Assembly: GCF_000227465.1 (NCBI RefSeq)
Contig: NC_016047.1
Span: 4,010,857-4,074,856 of the forward strand
DNA: 64,000 bases
Origin: Bacillus spizizenii TU-B-10
Lineage (GTDB): Bacteria; Bacillota; Bacilli; Bacillales; Bacillaceae
Reading direction: 5' to 3'
The notes beneath the pieces were generated by a model. It was not told the DNA's origin. It did no database searches and saw only the letters and a program-made list of their open reading frames with translations. Shown piece by piece: positions 7,301-17,221 of this stretch. Each line of letters begins with the position of its first letter. Position 1 is the first letter of the stretch. The position numbers were made by a program, and so were the translations under genes.

Positions 7301-10300
7301 CCGGCAGACGTTGATTGACTCAAGACTTCCAATGCCTTTGATCCGGAAAGAACCCCGCTTTTATCGGCAATCACTGAGATTTTGCCGCTGTCTTTAGATG
7401 CAGTCAGATTCCAGCCGGATTTCTGCGCTTCAAAGCTTCCGTCTTTCAAAATATTAGTTGAAGCTGATAAATCTTTGCTGGATTGAATCTGGTTTCCATA
7501 TTTATCATAAACAGCTGCTGACGATGACTTTCCACTCTGATCGGTTTCGGATACAGCATCCAGTCCGTCATAGGCAATATCCGTGACATTCCCCTCGGTA
7601 TCCTTCATCTTTGTGACATCGTTGTTTTTGTTGTATTCGTACGTCTCAGTTCCATACGCGTCTTTAACCGACGTAACGTTGCCATCTTTGTCATATTGAT
7701 AGCTTTCCGTTGCTTTTCCGGTTCCGACATCGTTTGGATCTACATCTTCTACGACATTATTGCCTTCATATTTTGTATTTGTTGTAATTTTTAGCCCTTC
7801 CGCATCATCAATAACCTGAATCGGATTTCCCGCTTCATTATAGCCATACTGTACTTTCCGGCCATTTGGCTGTGTCATAAGAAGCGTCTTTTTATCAGCA
7901 TCATAGCTATAGACATATGTTTCTTTTTTAGCGTTGATCGCTTTTTCGAGACGGTGTCCGCTATACTGATATTCGGTAAAGACAGGCTTTGCTTCGGTGC
8001 TGTTGGCTGAATATTGTTTGACAAGACGCCCTTCCGCATCATAGTCAAAGCTTGTGACAGTCCCGTCTGTATCCGTGACTTTCTTCAGCAAATCACTCTC
8101 ATATGAGTAGGTTACTTTCTTATTCTTAGGTCCGGTGATGGAGGTCACATGGCCATTTTCGTCATATGTGAATGTGAGCTTGCGGCCTGATGCGTCTGTA
8201 ATGGCTGTCAGTTGATTTTTGTCATTGTAAGTGTAGACAGTTGCATTGTTATGGCCATCCACTACCTTTTGGAGTTTGCCGCCTTTTTTATTGAAATAAG
8301 CGTTGGTTTGATCCTTTGTTTTTAATATGAACTGATCAGCTGTTTCTGTTAATTCAAGATATACACCGGTCGGCGGCTGATACGTGCCATCGGCTTTTTT
8401 CGTAAATCGATGTGTCGTAGCGTCTTCATCGATATACATTGCCCCGCCATCCGTCGAGATGACAGATGTTTCTGCATCAGCATACCAGCCTTGCCCAAAT
8501 AAATGATCAGAGGTGTCAAGACTGTTGTAGGTTCTCGATAAGCCAAGTCCCGGTCCGCGTCCGTCAATTGACAGGTCTTCTTCATTCACAATAACATTGC
8601 CTGTCGCACCATTTAACTGGCCGCTTGGGATATCAATGATAGACCAGTATTCTTCTGTTCCAAGGAATTCTGCGCCTTCATGGAACGTTGGGTTAAAGGG
8701 TGCCGTCGGAATCGTTTCACCATTTGCATTATAGGCGGAAAGCGTGAAAGAATAATTCTTCTTCCCTTTGTAATTCCCATTTGCATTGTTATAGACAGGT
8801 GATGGATCGAGTGCCAATTCACGGCCCTTTCCGTCTGTATGCAGCTTATAGCTTCCGGCTTTTATTTCCTCAGGCGTCGGCCAGATGTTTTTATTTTGGG
8901 TTGTCCAATGATCCACGTCACCCACATCATAGGACTGATATTCTTTCCCGTTATAGATGTTAACTTTATAGCCTTTCGCATTTTGAACCTTTTCCCATAT
9001 CAAATTCACATAGCCCGTTTGACTCGATTTTGTGTTTGTATACAAATAGCCAGTTAAATTCTTTGGCTTAGCGATATCAGGAAGTGTCGGATTAGCAGCC
9101 GGTGATGCAATGGCTTCGCCGTCTTTGTTATAGGCGATTATTTTAAATGAGTAATTTTTTTTGGCTCCGTCTCCTCCGGCGTTTTTATAAGTTGGGCCAG
9201 GATTGATCGGCAGCTCTGCTCCGTTTCCGTCCTTTAGATGAAGAGCATATTTTCCCGCTTTGATTTCTGCACTTGTCGGCCAGATCTTTTTCCCCTTGGT
9301 GGTCCAAGATGTCTGATTTCCCAGATCAAGTGTCTCAAAGCCTTTCCCATTGAATACCTGAACTTTATAGCCGGTGGCTCCTGATACAGCTTTCCAAGAA
9401 AGATCAAAATATCCTGTGGCATTTCCATTATTATAGCCCTTGGTTGACGGTGCTTGTGCTTTTCCTACATTAGGGATAACGGGCTTTGCCGGTGCAGACA
9501 TCGCACCTTCACCTTGGTCAAATATCGCACTGACGCCAATCCAATAGTTTTTGCTTGTGGCATAGCTTCCGCCAGAATTCTTATAGACCGGGGATGGGTC
9601 TAGTGCCAATTCGGCTCCGTCCTTGCCGTCCACATGCAGTTTATATCGCTTGGAAGCAATTTCTGCGCTCGTAGGCCAGATCTTTTTTCCTTTAGTACTC
9701 CACGATGTGACGTTGCCTGCAGAGATCGCTTGATACTCTTTACCATTGTAAATCCATACTTTATATCCTTTCGCACCTTCAACCTTTTTCCAGCTGATAT
9801 CAAAATAACCAGTGGAGTCTCCGTTGTGATACGCTTTAATGGAAGGGGTGTTTCCCTTTGGTATGGTATACGTCACTTCAATATACGGTTTATTCGCGGA
9901 GTTCGCTGAGGAAATTAGTTTTTTCCAATATTCCTTGCCGTTTCCGTTTGTATGAAGCTTAAATCCATAGTTGGCCCCACCGGAGTTCCATGACTTTACA
10001 GCAGCAGTCACATCGTAACTTGCCCACTGTCCTTTATGAACCTCAGCTTTTCCGATATTTTTCGATGCTGGTTTGGTGTTCCATGTCACTTTTCCATTAT
10101 CGTAATTGCTGTTGACTGTATCCAGCCAAAGACCGGTTGCCTTTGTTCCATAATAGGAATGGGCTACGTATGTTTTTAATGTAGCTTTGGTGACAGCCAT
10201 ATTTTGAATCGGTTTTAGGTTGTTAAATTTCATGAACGCATAGTTTGTGCCTGTCGTTTTGTCATAGTAGCCCGTTTTCAGCACATAAGACTTTAAGTTA

Positions 10301-11322
10301 GCATCCCATTTTTGCGAGGACGCCGAATAGTTCGTCGTCGGATAGGCACTCATGACAAACGTATCTGATGATACAGATAAAGATGTTGACGGGTCGATAG
10401 ATACTGGATATACGCGTTCCGGGTCTTTCAGCCAGTTCTCGTCTGCTGTGAGGTGAAGCAAATACCCTTCTTCATTCTTTTCCAGCTTATAGCTGACTTT
10501 GTCTGACCGTTCAACCTCGCCAGAAAGCTCATCTAACTTTGAATCCGTCATAAAAGGTTTAGGCACAGAAAAAACAACTTTTCCTTTTTCATCAGAAAAA
10601 TCAATGGATCCATCCTCTTGTTCTTTAGCCTGCAAATCGGTTTTTACCTGAAATGTAAATGTGTTGTATCCATCATACTGATGAAGGACTAAATCTTCTT
10701 TGATGTTTTCGTTGAATGTGAAAGTCTGAAGATCAATATTCGGAAAAACATCCGGATAAACAATCTCATTACTGTCAGTCTTATAATCTGCTGAGGTATC
10801 TTTCGGAGTAAGTGAAGTTTTATTTGGGCCTTTCGCTTCTACAAGTGAATATGTAACCTTATGGTCATTGTGCTCAAAAGTCGCATAAAGCCCGTTCTTC
10901 ATTTGCTTTTGAAAATCTGAATTCAAAATGGCATTCTCTGTCTCGACTTGTTTGCTTGTCGATTCTTTTAACTCAGGAGAAATGTCTTCCCAGTCAGCAT
11001 TCGGTGTTTCCTTTGTATGAATAGGATCAAGGTATACTTCCTGTTTATAGACACCGTCTCCTTCATAATAAAGCTTTGTATTTTCTGTTCTTTCTGAGGT
11101 GATCTCTCCCTCTTTGTTTATATCTTTTGAAGGAAAAGGTACGGCTTCCTCAGTTTGTTCATTCCGAGGAGTTTCTTCTGGGTCATCAGAAACGATACGA
11201 TTTCCAGCCTCTTCTTCTGTGGTTTTTGCCAGTACATCTGCCGGCAATAATGAAATCATTAAAGACAACACTAAAAATGCTGCAATGAACCTTTTAAAGG
11301 TCCGCCTCTTTCTTTTTTTCAT
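4315..11322 (-). CDS. wapA: WapA, wall-associated contact-dependent RHS/YD-repeat toxin
   Basis: Start at ATG 11322 (MKKRKRRTFKRF) with SD GGAGAGAGG; 2335 residues, close to the 168 length. The signal peptide ends at PADVLA (about 32). Three ~105-residue wall-binding repeats sharing KIWPTSAEI and DPSPVYKN motifs lie at roughly 500-880. From about 905 come the RHS core with dozens of YD repeats and two inserted lectin-like domains (about 1320-1630). The core ends at the conserved YYLMARYYEPRNG and VDPDGHW (about 2182-2188). The last ~147 residues are the variable toxin: basic, with NWKHIKKDH, then SGRYVVTSYPY at the end, features seen in BECR-fold RNase toxins. WapA kills contacting non-immune siblings; in 168 the toxin cleaves tRNA. 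Nuclease type here is inferred. Confidence 0.95.
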   Translation of the reverse strand: MKKRKRRTFKRFIAAFLVLSLMISLLPADVLAKTTEEEAGNRIVSDDPEETPRNEQTEEAVPFPSKDINKEGEITSERTENTKLYYEGDGVYKQEVYLDPIHTKETPNADWEDISPELKESTSKQVETENAILNSDFQKQMKNGLYATFEHNDHKVTYSLVEAKGPNKTSLTPKDTSADYKTDSNEIVYPDVFPNIDLQTFTFNENIKEDLVLHQYDGYNTFTFQVKTDLQAKEQEDGSIDFSDEKGKVVFSVPKPFMTDSKLDELSGEVERSDKVSYKLEKNEEGYLLHLTADENWLKDPERVYPVSIDPSTSLSVSSDTFVMSAYPTTNYSASSQKWDANLKSYVLKTGYYDKTTGTNYAFMKFNNLKPIQNMAVTKATLKTYVAHSYYGTKATGLWLDTVNSNYDNGKVTWNTKPASKNIGKAEVHKGQWASYDVTAAVKSWNSGGANYGFKLHTNGNGKEYWKKLISSANSANKPYIEVTYTIPKGNTPSIKAYHNGDSTGYFDISWKKVEGAKGYKVWIYNGKEYQAISAGNVTSWSTKGKKIWPTSAEIASKRYKLHVDGKDGAELALDPSPVYKNSGGSYATSKNYWIGVSAIFDQGEGAMSAPAKPVIPNVGKAQAPSTKGYNNGNATGYFDLSWKAVSGATGYKVQVFNGKGFETLDLGNQTSWTTKGKKIWPTSAEIKAGKYALHLKDGNGAELPINPGPTYKNAGGDGAKKNYSFKIIAYNKDGEAIASPAANPTLPDIAKPKNLTGYLYTNTKSSQTGYVNLIWEKVQNAKGYKVNIYNGKEYQSYDVGDVDHWTTQNKNIWPTPEEIKAGSYKLHTDGKGRELALDPSPVYNNANGNYKGKKNYSFTLSAYNANGETIPTAPFNPTFHEGAEFLGTEEYWSIIDIPSGQLNGATGNVIVNEEDLSIDGRGPGLGLSRTYNSLDTSDHLFGQGWYADAETSVISTDGGAMYIDEDATTHRFTKKADGTYQPPTGVYLELTETADQFILKTKDQTNAYFNKKGGKLQKVVDGHNNATVYTYNDKNQLTAITDASGRKLTFTYDENGHVTSITGPKNKKVTYSYESDLLKKVTDTDGTVTSFDYDAEGRLVKQYSANSTEAKPVFTEYQYSGHRLEKAINAKKETYVYSYDADKKTLLMTQPNGRKVQYGYNEAGNPIQVIDDAEGLKITTNTKYEGNNVVEDVDPNDVGTGKATESYQYDKDGNVTSVKDAYGTETYEYNKNNDVTKMKDTEGNVTDIAYDGLDAVSETDQSGKSSSAAVYDKYGNQIQSSKDLSASTNILKDGSFEAQKSGWNLTASKDSGKISVIADKSGVLSGSKALEVLSQSTSAGTDHGYSSATQTVELEPNTTYTLSGKIKTDLAKSRAYFNIDLRDKDQKRIQWIHNEYSALAGKNDWTKRQITFTTPANAGKAVVYMEVDHRDKDGKGKAWFGEVQLEKGEVSSSYNPVQNSSFTAATENWSVSGASVDSEEGFNDDVSLKAARTSASQAGSVTKQTVVLGQNANDKPVYLTLTGMSKASSVKFTDEKDYSLQANVTYADGSTGVYNAKFPSGTQEWNRAAVVIPKTKPINKVDISILFQKSATGTVWFDDIRLIEGSLLTKSTYDSNGNYVTKEEDELGFSTSTDYDETGKKTAETDAKGEKTTYTYDQADQLTNMTLSNGTSILHSYDKEGNEVSKTIRAGADQTYKYEYDVMGKLVKTTDPLGNVLASEYDANSNLTKTISPNGNEVSLSYDGTDRVKSKSYNGTEKYNFTYDKNGNETSVVNKEQNTTKKRTFDNKNRLTELTDRGGSQTWTYPSDSDKLKTFSWSHGDQKGTNQFTYNKLDQMIEMKDSTSSYSFDYDENGNVQTFITGNGGGTSFSYDERNLVSSLHIGDKNGGSILTESYEYDANGNRTTINSSASGKVQYEYGKLNQLVKETHEDGTVIEYTYDGFGNRKTVTTVKDGSSKTVNASFNIMNQLTKVNDESISYDKNGNRTSDGKFTYTWDAEDNLTAVTKKGEDKPFATYKYDEKGNRIQKTVNGNVTNYFYDGDSLNVLYETDADNKVTKSYTYGDSGQLLSYTENGKKYFYHYNAHGDVIAISDSSGKTLAKYQYDAWGNPTKTEASDEVKDNRYRYAGYQYDEETGLYYLMARYYEPRNGVFLSLDPDPGSDGDSLDQNGYAYGNNNPVMNVDPDGHWVWLVVNAGFAAYDGYKAYKSGKGWKGAAWAAASNFGPGKIFKGAKRVYRFAKSGKNFNWKHIKKDHGPKSKARMPNGQPKSKFRSAKTLRRTTKATARTRPAYVQKDGRTVHFKKFKKPIGRKTNGRHTYTVKVVKSGRYVVTSYPY

Positions 11323-11363
11323 TTCCTCTCTCCTTTTGTAATAAAAGTAATATTTACTCAATA

Positions 11364-11392
11364 ATCTTAACTAGACTGAAATATTATTACAA
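11364..11392 (-). promoter_or_regulatory. Candidate sigma-A promoter of wapA
   Basis: On the reverse strand TTGTAA (11392-11387) and TAAGAT (11369-11364) are separated by 17 nt, about 40 nt upstream of the wapA start. In 168, wapA is controlled by DegU, WalR and Rok. I cannot place their sites with confidence; the region is AT-rich, as Rok prefers. Confidence 0.5.
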
Positions 11393-11452
11393 TATTTTTC
11401 TAGAAAGTTTATCTTATTTTAAGGATTAGCGAGAGTAAATTGACCTAAAACA

Positions 11453-11475
11453 AAAAAGGCCAATTAGGCCTTTTT
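11453..11475 (-). terminator. Terminator after yxxF
   Basis: AAAAAGGCC and GGCCTTTTT form a 9-bp stem with an AATTA loop, between the yxxF stop and the wapA promoter. It insulates wapA from yxxF. Confidence 0.85.
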
Positions 11476-11490
11476 ACATTCTTTCTATCA

Positions 11491-12426
11491 TTATTGAATT
11501 TGTTCCATATCCTTACCCTCAGCAACCACATCCGCTTTTCTCTGCCTCCTGACAAGCGTCAAAGCCATGCCCGCAAAGATCATCACGATACCTAGTGTTT
11601 GATAGAGGTCTGGGCGGAAACCTGTGAAGACGGTATCGAGTACGATCGCAACAGCCGGGTCGAGGAAGACAATGATTGAAATGAATTTCGTTGATAAAAA
11701 TCGTAAACTGTCAAAAAACAGTAAATACACAATACCCGTATGGATGATACCGGTAGATACCACCATAATCCAGTTTCCTTGAGACAGGTCAGCAAAAGCG
11801 CCGAAGTGAATAAATGGAATCAGGATGATAACCCCTAAACCCGTTTGCAAGAAGGTTGTCGTGTAAGGACTGAGGTTTTGAATGCCTTTTCCCAATAAAG
11901 TGGTGAACGCATAAAACAGTGCGGCGAGAACGGCCCATATGATCCCTGATCCCATCAGCTGTGTCAATGAAGTGCTGCCGTTAATTCCGGAAATCAGCGC
12001 AGTTCCCAGAAAGCAGATGATAATGGAGCTGACGGAGATCACATTTAATTTCTCTCTGTAGATGATGCTCCCCAGAAGAAGAACAAGCACCGGTGCAAGG
12101 TGATAAACGGAGATGGCGATCGTGACAGATGTTTCTTCAAAAGACTTAAATAAAAACACCCAGTTGAATACAAGAAAGAAACCGCACGCCAATGTTTGCA
12201 GCACTTCTCTCTTGCTCCACTTTTCAGTTTTATACTGGCCGGACGCCAGCCAGCAAAAGCTTAAAAATAGCGTCGCGCAAAGGCAGCGGACAAAGACCAA
12301 TTCAAATGACGGCAGATTGGTATGCTCTGAGAAAAAGCCGATGGAACCGAAAATCACCATGGAGATGACCATTTTGATTACGGCTGTTGATTTTTGTTTT
12401 GACGATATGGAAAGATCCTGTTGCAT
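11491..12426 (-). CDS. yxxF: EamA-family (drug/metabolite transporter) membrane protein
   Basis: 311 residues from ATG 12426 (MQQDLSISSKQKS), the start used for the 168 protein. The nearest good SD (GGAGGT) is rather far away, so a TTG one codon earlier is an alternative. Ten hydrophobic helices form two EamA repeats of about 140 residues (first from VISMVIFGSIGFFSE, second from GSGIIWAVLAALFYAF). This is the DMT superfamily fold of small-molecule exporters; the substrate is unknown. Its 3' part (11518-11776) is duplicated at 2579-2837 on the other side of wapA. Confidence 0.9.
   Translation of the reverse strand: MQQDLSISSKQKSTAVIKMVISMVIFGSIGFFSEHTNLPSFELVFVRCLCATLFLSFCWLASGQYKTEKWSKREVLQTLACGFFLVFNWVFLFKSFEETSVTIAISVYHLAPVLVLLLGSIIYREKLNVISVSSIIICFLGTALISGINGSTSLTQLMGSGIIWAVLAALFYAFTTLLGKGIQNLSPYTTTFLQTGLGVIILIPFIHFGAFADLSQGNWIMVVSTGIIHTGIVYLLFFDSLRFLSTKFISIIVFLDPAVAIVLDTVFTGFRPDLYQTLGIVMIFAGMALTLVRRQRKADVVAEGKDMEQIQ
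11518..11776. repeat. Parent copy of the ~259-bp direct repeat flanking wapA
   Basis: This 3' segment of yxxF matches 2579-2837 base for base at a constant offset of 8939, with about one difference in ten. Crossing-over between the copies would remove 8.9 kb, namely wapA and its two downstream genes, and would leave a complete yxxF. Confidence 0.85.
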
Positions 12427-12540
12427 CAAGCGTAATCTACCTCCAGTACCCATAGCATATTTTTTATAAATTCAGAAATCTACACATGGAATTCCTCTTT
12501 TTTACATGCAGATATTATAACACTTCTATTCTAAATAGAA

Positions 12541-12566
12541 AAAAGCGCCCGAGAGGCGCTTTTTTA
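12541..12566 (-). terminator. Terminator after yxiE (end of bgl operon)
   Basis: AAAAAGCGCC and GGCGCTTTTTT form a 10-bp stem with a short loop, just beyond the yxiE stop codon. Confidence 0.85.
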
Positions 12567-12572
12567 ACAAAT

Positions 12573-13019
12573 CTATCGAACAATCAAAACCGGGCAAGTT
12601 GATAATTGAGACACTTTATGGCTGACGCTTCCTAGCATCATTTCTTTCAAGCCGCTGATGCCCCGGCTGCCGACTACGATCAGGCCGACGCCTTTCTCTT
12701 TTGCGGTATTTAGTATCTCATGAGCCGGCTCGCCCTGCGCGTAAAATATTTCAGCTTGAACACCGTTCTCGGCTGCTTTTTCTTTTGCATTCTCAAGGAT
12801 TTTGAGACCCTCTTTTTTAACCTCGTTCCTGATTTCATCAATAAAATGTTCAGGCACATAGACAATTCCCGTCAGAGAAGAAGTCGTGACGACGGCTTCT
12901 CTCCCCACATGAAGAATGCTTAGTTCCGCCTGCTGCTCTTTGGCCAAATGCACTGCGGCATCAAGCGCTTTTTCACTCATATCTGATCCGTCAATCGCAA
13001 CTAACATTTTGTTAAACAT
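12573..13019 (-). CDS. yxiE: Universal stress protein (UspA family)
   Basis: 148 residues, the standard length of a single Usp domain. It opens with MLVAIDGSDMSEKAL, the ATP-contacting Asp strand, and ends with GSRGISGLKEMMLGSVSHKV, the G-2x-G-9x-GS nucleotide-binding signature of ATP-binding Usp proteins. Cytosolic, expected dimer. It is the third gene after bglP and bglH on the same strand, 102 nt beyond bglH with no obvious terminator between, so it is probably read from the beta-glucoside-inducible promoter. Why a Usp protein is tied to this operon is not known. Confidence 0.9.
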   Translation of the reverse strand: MFNKMLVAIDGSDMSEKALDAAVHLAKEQQAELSILHVGREAVVTTSSLTGIVYVPEHFIDEIRNEVKKEGLKILENAKEKAAENGVQAEIFYAQGEPAHEILNTAKEKGVGLIVVGSRGISGLKEMMLGSVSHKVSQLSTCPVLIVR

Positions 13020-13121
13020 GCTCTTCCCGCCTTTCGGACTGTGGGTGGTTCATCTTTCTCTTTTATTGTCCGCCTGCTTTTAGTTATTGTCAATTGAAGC
13101 GCATGAGTTTTCAAAAAATTG

Positions 13122-14552
<1,431 letters not shown>

Positions 14553-16391
14553 TTAAGATAAAGCAAGCAGCGCTTCTTTTGTCTGCACTTTGCCGATTTC
14601 TTTCACCGGTGAAAACGAATATTGGTCTGTGTTGGTCACGATCACCGGGGTAATGACGTCATATCCCGCGGCTTTGATTTGTTCCAGATCAAAGGACACG
14701 AGCGGATCTCCCGGCGCGACCTTGTCGCCTTCTTTGACGTGAGCTGTGAACCATTGTCCCTCGAGTTTCACCGTGTCCAATCCAATGTGTATGAGGATTT
14801 CAGCCCCCTGATCACTCGTAATGCCAATTGCATGTTTTGTTTTAAAAATGGTGGTAACGCTTCCATGAACAGGTGAAACAACTTCTCCTTCTTCAGGCTC
14901 AATGGCAAATCCTTTTCCCATGATCCCGGCAGAAAACACCCCGTCATTGACTTCGCTTAATGCTTTCACTTCCCCTTTAATCGGGCTGTGAATGATTTCT
15001 CCGCTGCTCTCATAGCTTTTTCCTGCAGCCGGCTGCTGGCTGCCGTCAGACGGTACATCCTCGAATCCAAGCAAATACGCAGCTGCTGTTCCTGCCGCGA
15101 AAGCAATCACAAGACCGATCATCGCGTAAATAAACGTTGGGCCGATAAAGACAGGGATACTCGGCAGACCCGCATTCCCCCCGACAATATAGGAAGCAAC
15201 ACCCGTCATCCCGTAAAAAGCGCCACCGGCCGCACCGCCAATCAAAGCGGCCGCAAACGGTTTCTTCAAACGCATATTCACGCCGTACATCGCAGGTTCT
15301 GTAATTCCCATCAACGCCGTTATGCTTGTGGTAAGCGCGAGTGATTTAAACTTTTTGTTTCTGGAGCGAAGGAAGACGGCAAATGATGCCCCGGCCTGCC
15401 CCATATTCGCCAAAAACATAGCCGGCAGTAAATAATCGTGGCCGTTTTGAGCGATGTTGTTGATCATAATCGGCACAAAGGCATAATGCATGCCTGTCAT
15501 AATGATTAAAGAGAACGTTCCCGCCAGCAAAATCATCGCTACCAGCCCTGCATGATCAAATAAATAATTGACCCCAGCAGACAAGTATTCTCCTAAAATA
15601 GCGCCAAGCGGACCGACAGTAATCAATGTCAGCGGCACGACAATCAATAATGTGAATGTCGGAACCACAATCAATTTGAGAGACGAGTGTGTAAAACGGT
15701 CAATCCACTTTTCCACGTATGAAGCAATCCAAATCGCCAGCAAAATCGGAATGACTGTTGACGAATAAGTGGCAGCGGTTACAGGAAGCCCGATAAAGGA
15801 AATCGGTTTCCCCGCACCAAGCAGTGCCGTCAAATCCGGGTGCAAAATCGCCGCCGCAATGGCTGCCGCTACATACGGATTGCTTCCGAATTTTCTCGCC
15901 GCACTCATCGCAAGAAGAAGCGGCAGGAAGTAGAACGCGCCGTCACCGACAGCCGTTAAAATGACATGAACCTGACTGTTCTCAGCCATCCAGCCAAACG
16001 TGACCGCTAGCGCAACAAGCCCTTTGATCATCCCCGCTCCCGCAATCGCAGGCAGAATCGGGGTAAACACACCAGAAATCACATCAAAGACCGCACTCAG
16101 CACATTCTTTTTCTGAGAGGATGAACCAGCGCTCTTCTCATCACTGAGATTGCTATGCTGCAGCATCGCCTGATACACCTTCGGCACATCGTTTCCGATA
16201 ATGATTTGAAACTGCTCGCCGCTGATATTGGTGCCCATCACACCCGGCAGCTGCTCCAACTGACTGCGATCCGCCTTTGAGTTGTCATGAAGATTAAAAC
16301 GAAGCCTCGTCATACAGTGAATCACGCGCTGCACGTTGTCTTCACCGCCTACGAGTTGTAATATGTCTTTCGATAATTTATCATAATCCAT
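14553..16391 (-). CDS. bglP: PTS beta-glucoside-specific enzyme IIBCA
   Basis: 612 residues from ATG 16391, with AAGGAGGT six nt upstream. Domain order is EIIB (1-90; phosphorylated Cys in IHCMTRLRF), EIIC (about 105-460, ten membrane helices) and EIIA (about 480-610; IEILIHIGLDTV-type loop with the active His). It imports and phosphorylates aryl-beta-glucosides and also modulates the antiterminator LicT. First gene of bglP-bglH-yxiE. A LicT-type RNA antiterminator and a perfect cre lie in its leader and promoter. licT itself is not in the window. Confidence 0.95.
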   Translation of the reverse strand: MDYDKLSKDILQLVGGEDNVQRVIHCMTRLRFNLHDNSKADRSQLEQLPGVMGTNISGEQFQIIIGNDVPKVYQAMLQHSNLSDEKSAGSSSQKKNVLSAVFDVISGVFTPILPAIAGAGMIKGLVALAVTFGWMAENSQVHVILTAVGDGAFYFLPLLLAMSAARKFGSNPYVAAAIAAAILHPDLTALLGAGKPISFIGLPVTAATYSSTVIPILLAIWIASYVEKWIDRFTHSSLKLIVVPTFTLLIVVPLTLITVGPLGAILGEYLSAGVNYLFDHAGLVAMILLAGTFSLIIMTGMHYAFVPIMINNIAQNGHDYLLPAMFLANMGQAGASFAVFLRSRNKKFKSLALTTSITALMGITEPAMYGVNMRLKKPFAAALIGGAAGGAFYGMTGVASYIVGGNAGLPSIPVFIGPTFIYAMIGLVIAFAAGTAAAYLLGFEDVPSDGSQQPAAGKSYESSGEIIHSPIKGEVKALSEVNDGVFSAGIMGKGFAIEPEEGEVVSPVHGSVTTIFKTKHAIGITSDQGAEILIHIGLDTVKLEGQWFTAHVKEGDKVAPGDPLVSFDLEQIKAAGYDVITPVIVTNTDQYSFSPVKEIGKVQTKEALLALS

Positions 16392-16490
16392 GTGTATACC
16401 TCCTTTTTATGGGGGGACTGCTGGATGAAAGGTGGCCGCCTTTCACCAGCTTTTTTTGTATCAAAAAACGCATCACCTCCTAAATGAGAA

Positions 16491-16577
16491 TAAAAAAAAC
16501 CTAAATGACGCAGATTGCCAGAGTCTCCTCCTGCACCTGCACCATTTAGGTTTTGCCTGCTTTCGCAGTAACAATCC
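16491..16577 (-). promoter_or_regulatory. LicT ribonucleic antiterminator (RAT) and overlapping terminator in the bglP leader
   Basis: Transcript sequence GGATTGTTACTGCG-AAAG-CAGGCAAAACCT (16577-16548) is the classic RAT element. Its last bases begin the terminator stem AAAACCTAAATG (16554-16543), which pairs with CATTTAGGTTTT (16507-16496) followed by a run of T. When phosphorylated-state LicT binds the RAT, the terminator cannot form and bglP is transcribed. The architecture is read directly; the regulator is named from the known B. subtilis system. Confidence 0.92.
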
Positions 16578-16607
16578 TGACGGGTCGCTGTATTTGTTTG
16601 TAGGTAT

Positions 16608-16644
16608 ACTTTAGCACTAGATTTAGAGGATGTCAACGCTTTCA
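16608..16644 (-). promoter_or_regulatory. bglP promoter with perfect cre overlapping the -35
   Basis: On the reverse strand TGAAAGCGTTGACA (16644-16631) matches all 14 positions of the cre consensus. Its last six bases are the -35 hexamer TTGACA. TAAAGT follows after 17 nt (16613-16608). CcpA binding would block RNA polymerase directly, giving glucose repression. Confidence 0.9.
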
Positions 16645-16699
16645 TTTTTGGTTTTTGAACTACTAATTTACTATTTAAATAACATTGTTTTTAATTTAT

Positions 16700-17059
16700 C
16701 TAGCGCTCTACCACAAGAGGTTTTTGATAGCTATCAACTAGAAAGTTTTCAAAATATGCACGTAAAGCTCCTTTTACAAAAGTTTGTTGTTTTATTTTTT
16801 CTATGTTCTCATTATCATTTAAAAATTCGCCTACAAACTTCTTAAAAAGAGTATTTAAATAGTTATGATCTTCTTGATTTACTAAACTCTTTTTTTCTAA
16901 TCTAAATCAATAACTTTCTCGACCTGTTTTTTAAGCTTTGTTTCGCTACACATCGCTAACTTCTACTCTCTGAAGTTTTATCTCATTACCCAAAACTCGA
17001 AAGTATAGTCCACAATCTTCTTTGCTAGTTTCATCAAATTCAGTTTTTAATAAAACCCC
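16700..17059 (-). pseudogene. Decayed protein-coding remnant downstream of the LXG immunity gene
   Basis: Reverse-strand reading finds a 37-codon open segment (17059-16949, GVLLKTEFDETSKEDCGLYF...) that stops at TAG. It continues in another frame as SETKLKKQVEKVIDLD, and then in a third as a 68-codon segment (16906-16703) containing VGEFLNDNENIEKIKQQTF and ending QKPLVVER, TAG. The charge pattern and codon choice look like real protein broken by two small indels. A further in-frame TGA interrupts it at 17062-17060. I do not recognise the protein. Downstream of an LXG toxin-immunity pair, an orphan immunity gene is the natural guess. The 16646-17418 gap otherwise holds only AT-rich sequence and the hairpin TTGAGTTTTTAAAACTCAA near 17073-17091. 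Confidence 0.55.
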
Positions 17060-17221
17060 TCACTTATCATTTTGAGTTTTTAAAACTCAAGATAGGACTT
17101 GCTTTGTCCACCCAAAAGTTATTTTAAAAAACCTTGAAAGGCACTTTGCCAATCAAGGTAAAACAGTTACTACTCTAAAGCTGGATTTACTAGGAAGCAA
17201 ACCGTAAGGCCCTGAAAACTA

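Noticed and set aside
4315..11322. Many repeated motifs in wapA as possible CRISPR or tandem DNA repeats
   Set aside because: They are protein-level YD and wall-binding repeats; DNA copies are diverged and in frame.
16630..16845. Forward 71-codon frame starting in the bglP promoter
   Set aside because: No SD, overlaps the cre and -35 of bglP, and the opposite strand gives a more protein-like frame.
17073..17091. Hairpin TTGAGTTTTTAAAACTCAA
   Set aside because: AT-rich, no T-run in the right place, lies in decayed coding sequence; not called a terminator.
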